DNA from: CAYVUV01 sp964455095
GTDB lineage: Bacteria > Desulfobacterota > Binatia > HRBIN30 > CADEER01
Length of the DNA: 6,406 bases
Direction: 5' to 3'
Assembly: GCA_964455095.1 (NCBI GenBank)
Contig: CAYVUV010000420.1
Span: 1 to 6,406 of the forward strand
Shown: in pieces, positions 1 through 3,686 of the stretch
How positions within the stretch are numbered: the stretch's first letter is position 1
How the letters are laid out: each line of letters begins with the position of its first letter
Position numbers and translations under genes: made by a program
The notes under the pieces: model-generated
Databases searched by the model: none
Told to the model about the DNA's origin: nothing
The model's input: only the letters and a program-made list of their open reading frames with translations

Positions 1-1484
1 CGCGCCTCGATCTGTTGCTCGACTCGCGCCGCCTCCGATTCGCGCGGGCGCAGACGCGCCAGGCCCGCATCGATCGAGAGCGAAGGGATCAACAGCACCA
101 TGGCGATCGTGAGCGCGACGGCGACCGCGACGATCGGCCGCGCGTGGGTCACCGCAACCTGCGCGATGCGCTCCAGCCGCGGCGTCTCGAGCGATCCGGC
201 CCGCGCCGCGCCCATGCGGGAGAGATAGAAACTCAACGCCGGGTACAGCGTATAGAACTGCGCGATCGTGATCAGCATCCCCACGCCGGTCAGGTTGCCG
301 AACTGGCGCACCGCGCCGAGACACGAGAAGCCGATCACCCAGAACGATGCCGCGGTGGTCGCCGATACCGCCAGGTTGGCACGCCAGAGCCCGGCCAGAG
401 TCGCCCGCACCGCCTCGGGCAGACCCTCCGGCCCCTCACAGCCGGGGCGCTGCCGCTCTTGTAACAGCCGCGTGTAGAAGGCGATGCCCGAGTCGATCGA
501 CAGGCCGTAGAGAATCGCCGCGAAGCAGATCGATACCGCGTTGAGCTCGTCGTAGAGCAGCAGCGAGATCGCGAACGTGACCAGCGTAGTGAAGGCCAGC
601 GGGTAGGCGACGAACGGCAGAATGCGCAGGTTGCGAAAGCCGAAGTAGAAGACGGCCAGCACCCCGGCGAGCGCCAGGACGGTATAGCGGGCGATGTCCC
701 ACTTCATCGTCGCGGCGTCCTCGAGCGCGAAAGCGTAGCTGCCGGTGACCGACACCCGCACGTTCTCCGCACCGCTGGCGCGCCGCGCCTCGACCTCGGC
801 GCCGCGCACGCCGCGCAGCAATTGCTCGCTGAAGGCGATGTCGAACGCCGATCCGGTCGGACGCACGAAGATCAGCAACGCGCGCCCGTCGGCGGAGGCA
901 AAGTAGCCGCCCTGCGCGCCGGGGCCGGACTGCGCGTACGCCTCGGCCAGCCGGGCGCCCACCATGCGGCGCAATCCGAGCGGGTCGCTGGCGATCGCCT
1001 GCGCCGTGCTGAGGTCGAACGGCGCGCTCAGCGCCGCCCGCAGGCCGGCGACCTGGCGATCGATGCCCTCGGGAGTCAGACGCGTCGCGAGCTCGGCGTA
1101 GTCGGCCTCGGACAGGTAGTTGAACAGATAGCGGCCGAGGATGCCGTCCAGCACCGCCGCCGTGTCGATGCGCGCGTGCACCGCGTGCACGCCGGGCAGC
1201 GCCGCCAGACGGCTGGCGAAGGCGTCGGCAAAGGGCGGCAGGTCGGGCGCCGACTCGCCTTCGACCAGAATGATGAGCTCATCGAGCTGGCCGAAGTCGG
1301 ACACGAAGGCGCGGAAGTCGTCGAACGCCGGCGTCCCCTGCGGCAACATGCTGAGCACGTCGATGTCGAGGCGCAGCCGCGTCAGCGCCAGCGCCGCGAC
1401 CAGGCACAGCAACAACGAGCCGACGACGATGAGGCGGTAGCGCCGCGCGATAAACGCCACCCAGGCGCGAAACGGCGCAGTCAG
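1..1484 (-). CDS. MMPL/RND-superfamily exporter, N-terminal part (cut by window edge)
   Basis: This is an inner-membrane, probably proton-driven exporter of lipid-like substrates; 494 codons are open to the window edge and the C-terminal half is missing. Translation shows TM1 at about residues 18-35, then LSMLPQGTPAFDDFRAF leading into a large periplasmic loop (about 40-262). A TM cluster follows at about 266-283, 287-310 and 314-335, the last carrying YGLSIDSGIAFYTRLLQER, the MMPL-type TM4 motif with its acidic residue (D331). Further helices lie at about 372-391, 398-420 and 449-467, after which a second periplasmic loop begins. This is the usual first half of an RND protomer. No ATG lies near the 5' end. 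CTG at 1484 has a GGAG six bases upstream and overlaps the previous stop as CTGA; GTG at 1460 is the alternative but lacks a ribosome site. The sequence resembles both HpnN-like and aryl-polyene-type exporters, and I cannot choose between them. The family call is firm; substrate is unknown. Confidence 0.9.
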   Translation of the reverse strand, partial: MTAPFRAWVAFIARRYRLIVVGSLLLCLVAALALTRLRLDIDVLSMLPQGTPAFDDFRAFVSDFGQLDELIILVEGESAPDLPPFADAFASRLAALPGVHAVHARIDTAAVLDGILGRYLFNYLSEADYAELATRLTPEGIDRQVAGLRAALSAPFDLSTAQAIASDPLGLRRMVGARLAEAYAQSGPGAQGGYFASADGRALLIFVRPTGSAFDIAFSEQLLRGVRGAEVEARRASGAENVRVSVTGSYAFALEDAATMKWDIARYTVLALAGVLAVFYFGFRNLRILPFVAYPLAFTTLVTFAISLLLYDELNAVSICFAAILYGLSIDSGIAFYTRLLQERQRPGCEGPEGLPEAVRATLAGLWRANLAVSATTAASFWVIGFSCLGAVRQFGNLTGVGMLITIAQFYTLYPALSFYLSRMGAARAGSLETPRLERIAQVAVTHARPIVAVAVALTIAMVLLIPSLSIDAGLARLRPRESEAARVEQQIEA

Positions 1485-2329
1485 GGCTGACTCCGCGCGT
1501 TGGCCGGCGGCGTGAACAGATCGTCCGCCAGCGCCGGGTTCACCTCGTAGCGCTGCACCGTGATGTCGACCGACAGCCCGCGCGCCGGGGCGCGCATGGC
1601 AATGCTGTGCGGCAACAGCGTGCCGTCCGTGTGCCGAAAATCACCGTAGCGAATCGCCAGGCGTGGGGCGTCCGAGGTGAAGCTCGTCTCCTCGACGATG
1701 ACACCGAGGGCCGCATCGAGCCGCAACAGACGCAGCACCTGGCCATCGACGGCGTCGCGACAGGTCACCTCGACGATACCCGGCTCCGCCCACTGCGGCT
1801 GGCAGTCGCCGGGAAGCGCCCAGCGGCCGCGCAGGAAGGTCTCCCCGATGTCCTGGCGCGAGAACAGCTGCGGAGCGGTGGAGGCGGACGGATCATCGCC
1901 CGCCCCCATCGGCAGCGTGATCCACACCCGTTCGCCGTCGGCGAGAAAGTCGAAGACGGTGAGACCGAACGGCATCAGCAGGCGCATGCGAAAGCGATCC
2001 GGCTTGCGCACCAGCAGCACGCCATCGGCGCGCCGGTGCCCGTCGCTCGACGCGGTGTCGGACGCAAAGCGCGCGCGCAGCGAGTGCACCGCCTCCTCGC
2101 GCGCGCGGACCAGGTCGAGCACCGCCTCGGGAGAAGTGCTGGGCAAGGTGACCATCTGCGGCCGGCCTGCGGTGCAGGACGCGCAAGTCAGCGCGGCGAC
2201 GAACGCTAGGACCCGACGTCTCGCAACAAGGTTCCTTCTCCCGGATGGGAGCAGGTCAGGATGAGGGGGACACGATTGATCGGCGCAGCCGTCCCCAGCT
2301 TTGGCATGCCGCTCAAGGCAGAAGTTCAT
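1481..2329 (-). CDS. LolA/LolB-fold probable outer-membrane lipoprotein
   Basis: This is probably a periplasm-facing lipid- or lipoprotein-binding protein anchored in the outer membrane. From the ATG at 2329 it has 282 residues. A hydrophobic segment VLAFVAALTCASC (40-52) follows three arginines. C52 (or C49) is the likely lipidation site, although the lipobox CASC is imperfect. The rest is a LolA/LolB-like half-barrel pattern: HSLRARFAS (82-90), GVLLVRKPDRFRMRLLMPFG (103-122), FLADGERVWITLP (128-140) and a C-terminal YEVNPALADDLFTPP (261-275), as in LolB/DUF4292-type proteins. It overlaps the exporter by four bases, so the two are probably co-translated. Residues 1-33 are encoded by the 164-bp repeat element. 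No ATG, GTG or TTG is in frame between the element and the signal segment. GTG at 2362 and ATG at 2353 are further possible starts, also inside the element. GAAGG six bases before 2329 favours that ATG. The fold is fairly sure; the N-terminus is not. Confidence 0.75.
   Translation of the reverse strand: MNFCLERHAKAGDGCADQSCPPHPDLLPSGRRNLVARRRVLAFVAALTCASCTAGRPQMVTLPSTSPEAVLDLVRAREEAVHSLRARFASDTASSDGHRRADGVLLVRKPDRFRMRLLMPFGLTVFDFLADGERVWITLPMGAGDDPSASTAPQLFSRQDIGETFLRGRWALPGDCQPQWAEPGIVEVTCRDAVDGQVLRLLRLDAALGVIVEETSFTSDAPRLAIRYGDFRHTDGTLLPHSIAMRAPARGLSVDITVQRYEVNPALADDLFTPPANARSQP
1491..1494 (-). promoter_or_regulatory. Ribosome binding site favouring the CTG start of the exporter
   Basis: The minus strand reads GGAG, then six bases (TCAGCC), then CTG. 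The CTG shares the last base of the penultimate lipoprotein codon and the TG of its stop, giving a CTGA overlap like the common ATGA one. No ATG, GTG or TTG is in frame immediately upstream. The spacing supports initiation here, although CTG is a rare start codon. Confidence 0.45.
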
Positions 2330-2393
2330 GGGTGGCCTTCGGCGCCATTTCATCCCCCTCACCTTGATCCTCTCCCATCCGGGAGAGGAAACC
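2230..2393 (-). repeat. 164-bp palindrome-ended repeat element, copy 1 (BIME/MITE-like)
   Basis: Two inverted arms of about 40 bp enclose a spacer of about 80 bp. Each arm has a hairpin. The arm at 2369-2388 is CCTCTCCC-ATCC-GGGAGAGG, a perfect 8-bp stem. The arm at 2234-2255 is the same motif inverted with one stem mismatch. Both arms carry a CCCCCTCA tract on the spacer side. By hand alignment the minus strand matches 3484-3647 along its whole length, spacer included, at roughly 85% identity with one single-base indel. The inverted symmetry extends outward to CGACGTCTC at 2214-2222 and its complement at 2400-2408, so the mobile unit may be nearer 195 bp. It sits between the LolA-like gene and the lipoprotein gene and supplies the latter's only candidate start codons. 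There is no T tract after either hairpin, so it is not a classical terminator. A REP-pair moved by a RAYT-type transposase or a MITE are both possible. Confidence 0.85.
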
Positions 2394-2426
2394 CTTCAAG
2401 AGACGTCGCTGCAACTCCGCGTAGCT

Positions 2427-3080
2427 CTACGGGGTAAACGCCGACGCCGGCACCTCGACGTTGCGCCGCGCGTTGCTGAGCGTCACCGTCAGGCTGTCGC
2501 CGAGCGCGTCGTCGAGCGTGATGGTCTCGGCCGCCAACTCGGCGCCGGCGAAGCGGATGCTGAGGCTGCGAAACATGCGCCGCCACTGCTCGGCGCGCGG
2601 CACCAGTTGCATTTGAATCGCGGCGCCGTCGGCCTGGGCCGTGACGTCGAAGTTGCCCTCCAGCGCGCGGGTCGAACCGGCGAAGACGGCGCCGAGTTGC
2701 CCGAACATCGTCGCCATCGGGGTCATGGCCAGCGCCTTGCGGTCGGCTTCGGAGAGGCCGGGGATGTGCACGTTCGCCCCGTCGATGATCACGGTCGCGC
2801 GCTGCGGCGCCTCGATGTCGAGGCGGATCCGATCGGGGCGCGCGAAGAGGAAGCGACCGCGCGACTCCAGCGGTTCGTCGAGCAGGCTGACGTGTTTCAC
2901 CTGGACGAAATCGGCGCTCAAGCTGCGCGTCTCGCGCTGCGCCGCCTCGATCGCGCGCAGGCAGGTCTCGGTCGACGTGCACGGCGCCGCCGCGTCGCTC
3001 GCCGCGGCGAGCAGCGACGCGAGGAGCGCCACCGCCAACGCGCCGGTGATTCGCACAGCCACAGCGCCGCCGGGATTCAC
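2427..3080 (-). CDS. LolA-like periplasmic lipid/lipoprotein carrier
   Basis: This 217-residue exported protein has a signal peptide (residues 1 to about 31: VRITGALAVALLASLLAAASDAAA). It is followed by a LolA-family body: LSADFVQVKHVSLLDEPLES (54-73), then GRFLFARPDRIRLD (75-88), VIIDGANVHIPG (97-108) and later beta-strand-like segments to the end. The length suits the family (about 200 residues). LolA-fold proteins carry acylated cargo in a hydrophobic half-barrel. Here the company of an ACP and an MMPL pump suggests a dedicated lipid carrier rather than the housekeeping LolA. Two cysteines (C34, C40) lie just after the predicted cleavage site and could form a disulfide. There is no lipobox, so it should be soluble. 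The start is GTG at 3080, one base after the ACP stop, with no clear ribosome site, which implies translational coupling. GTG codons at residues 7 and 9 are alternative starts and would shorten the signal peptide n-region. The family call is good; the cargo is inferred. Confidence 0.85.
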   Translation of the reverse strand: MNPGGAVAVRITGALAVALLASLLAAASDAAAPCTSTETCLRAIEAAQRETRSLSADFVQVKHVSLLDEPLESRGRFLFARPDRIRLDIEAPQRATVIIDGANVHIPGLSEADRKALAMTPMATMFGQLGAVFAGSTRALEGNFDVTAQADGAAIQMQLVPRAEQWRRMFRSLSIRFAGAELAAETITLDDALGDSLTVTLSNARRNVEVPASAFTP

Positions 3081-3081
3081 A

Positions 3082-3363
3082 CTACGGCTGCGCGGCGCGC
3101 GCGGCCCCCTGGTTGGCGTAGATGAAATCCGTCAACGCGTCGATCGAAGCAAACGCCACCTGGCCGACTTCCTCGTCCGAAACCGTGACGCCAAAATGCT
3201 CTTCGACCAACACGACCAGCTCGAGCGCGTCGATCGAGTCCAGCCCCAGCCCCTCGACGAAGATCGGCGCGCTGTCCTGAATGTCCTCCGGCCGCTTGTC
3301 CTCGAGCTTCAACCCTTCGATCATCACCACCTTCAGGCGGTGCTTCAGTTCATCGCGATTCAA
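3082..3363 (-). CDS. Acyl carrier protein
   Basis: This is a 93-residue cytoplasmic acyl carrier protein. The motif GLGLDSIDALELVVLVEEHFGV spans residues 38-59; S43 is the expected 4'-phosphopantetheine attachment site, at the start of helix II. The N-terminal helix (4-20), the acidic loop PEDIQDSAPIF (25-35) and the last helix IDALTDFIYANQ (about 73-84) complete the usual four-helix ACP plan. The GLGLDSIDALEL wording is typical of specialised fatty-acid/aryl-polyene-type ACPs, whereas housekeeping AcpP commonly has DSLD. The start is TTG at 3363: a TAA stop lies in frame 12 bases upstream (four codons), and a strong AAGGAG sits eight bases before the TTG, so the unusual start is well supported. 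It is followed one base later by the LolA-like gene. The partner synthase, ligase or transferase is not in the window, so the acyl chain carried is unknown. Confidence 0.93.
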   Translation of the reverse strand: MNRDELKHRLKVVMIEGLKLEDKRPEDIQDSAPIFVEGLGLDSIDALELVVLVEEHFGVTVSDEEVGQVAFASIDALTDFIYANQGAARAAQP

Positions 3364-3371
3364 TGGATATG

Positions 3372-3377
3372 CTCCTT
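3372..3377 (-). promoter_or_regulatory. Strong ribosome binding site deciding the TTG start of the ACP
   Basis: The minus strand reads TAAGGAG, then eight bases (CATATCCA), then TTG. The TAA overlapping the ribosome site is in frame with the ACP and excludes any longer reading. The TTG start is therefore the only sensible one. Confidence 0.75.
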
Positions 3378-3483
3378 AGTTGGAGTGTTTGTCCTAACGG
3401 AGACACCCGGCGGGGGCAAGCTGCCCGGAAACGCCCACGGCTGGGTACTCCGGTTGTTTGAGTTCGGCGCCGCATTTGTCGCC

Positions 3484-3647
3484 GGTTTCCTCTCCCGGAT
3501 GGGAGAGGATTAAGGTGAGGGGGATTCAATTGCGCCGAAGGCCACGGCTGACATTCTAGCCGTGAACGGCTCGCCAAAGCCGAGGGGGGCTTCGCCGATC
3601 AGTTGTATCCCCCTCATCCTGTCCTTCTCCCATCCGGGAGAAGGAAC
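3484..3647 (+). repeat. 164-bp palindrome-ended repeat element, copy 2 (BIME/MITE-like)
   Basis: This is the same element as the copy at 2230-2393, in the opposite orientation. The left arm has the hairpin CCTCTCCC-GGAT-GGGAGAGG at 3489-3508. The right arm has CCTTCTCCC-ATCC-GGGAGAAGG at 3623-3644 (9-bp perfect stem). The arms are about 80% complementary to each other, so the whole unit can fold into one long hairpin or two short ones. The spacer has its own small inverted repeat, CACGGCT/AGCCGTG around 3543-3564, which copy 1 has lost or never had. Beyond the right edge, GCGATACGTCGG (3654-3665) matches GCGAGACGTCGG at the same offset in copy 1, so the true end probably lies there. It is non-coding and lies between the barrel gene and the ACP gene. 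Confidence 0.85.
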
Positions 3648-3686
3648 GCTCGCGCGATACGTCGGAGTGTTTACGCCAGGCAGTAC

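Larger units (their letters stand above)
3364..3686. other. Intergenic gap of 323 bp
   Basis: About half of this gap is the repeat element at 3484-3647. The remaining 120 bp on the ACP side hold the ACP ribosome site and no convincing promoter. The 39 bp next to the barrel gene hold the outer flank of the element. A nine-base direct repeat, GGAGTGTTT, occurs at 3382-3390 and 3664-3672, on either side of the element. I see no gene in the gap. The hairpin at 3623-3644 follows the barrel stop codon closely and could slow or end transcription, but it has no U tract. Confidence 0.6.

Noticed and set aside
822..1490. Long plus-strand open frame of 222 codons
   Set aside because: It lies opposite the exporter, whose minus-strand translation shows clear membrane helices and the MMPL motif. 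The plus-strand product is Arg/Gln/Ala-rich low-complexity sequence typical of antisense frames in GC-rich genes.
3400..3430. Possible sigma-70 promoter before the ACP (TTGCCC, 17-base gap, TAGGAC on the minus strand)
   Set aside because: Only about four of six and three of six consensus matches; such matches are expected by chance, and nothing else supports it.
2301..3513. Plus-strand open frames of 274 and 290 codons opposite the LolA-like and ACP genes
   Set aside because: They run through the repeat elements and across two well-supported minus-strand genes, show no domain or signal, and have arginine-rich antisense composition.
3623..3644. Rho-independent terminator after the barrel gene
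   Set aside because: The stem is strong but no U tract follows on the minus strand, and the same hairpin recurs as an arm of the repeat element.
2230..3647. CRISPR array made of the four CTCCC-ATCC-GGGAG palindromes
   Set aside because: Only four copies in alternating orientation with unequal spacing, forming two matching composite elements; no regular repeat-spacer pattern and no cas genes.
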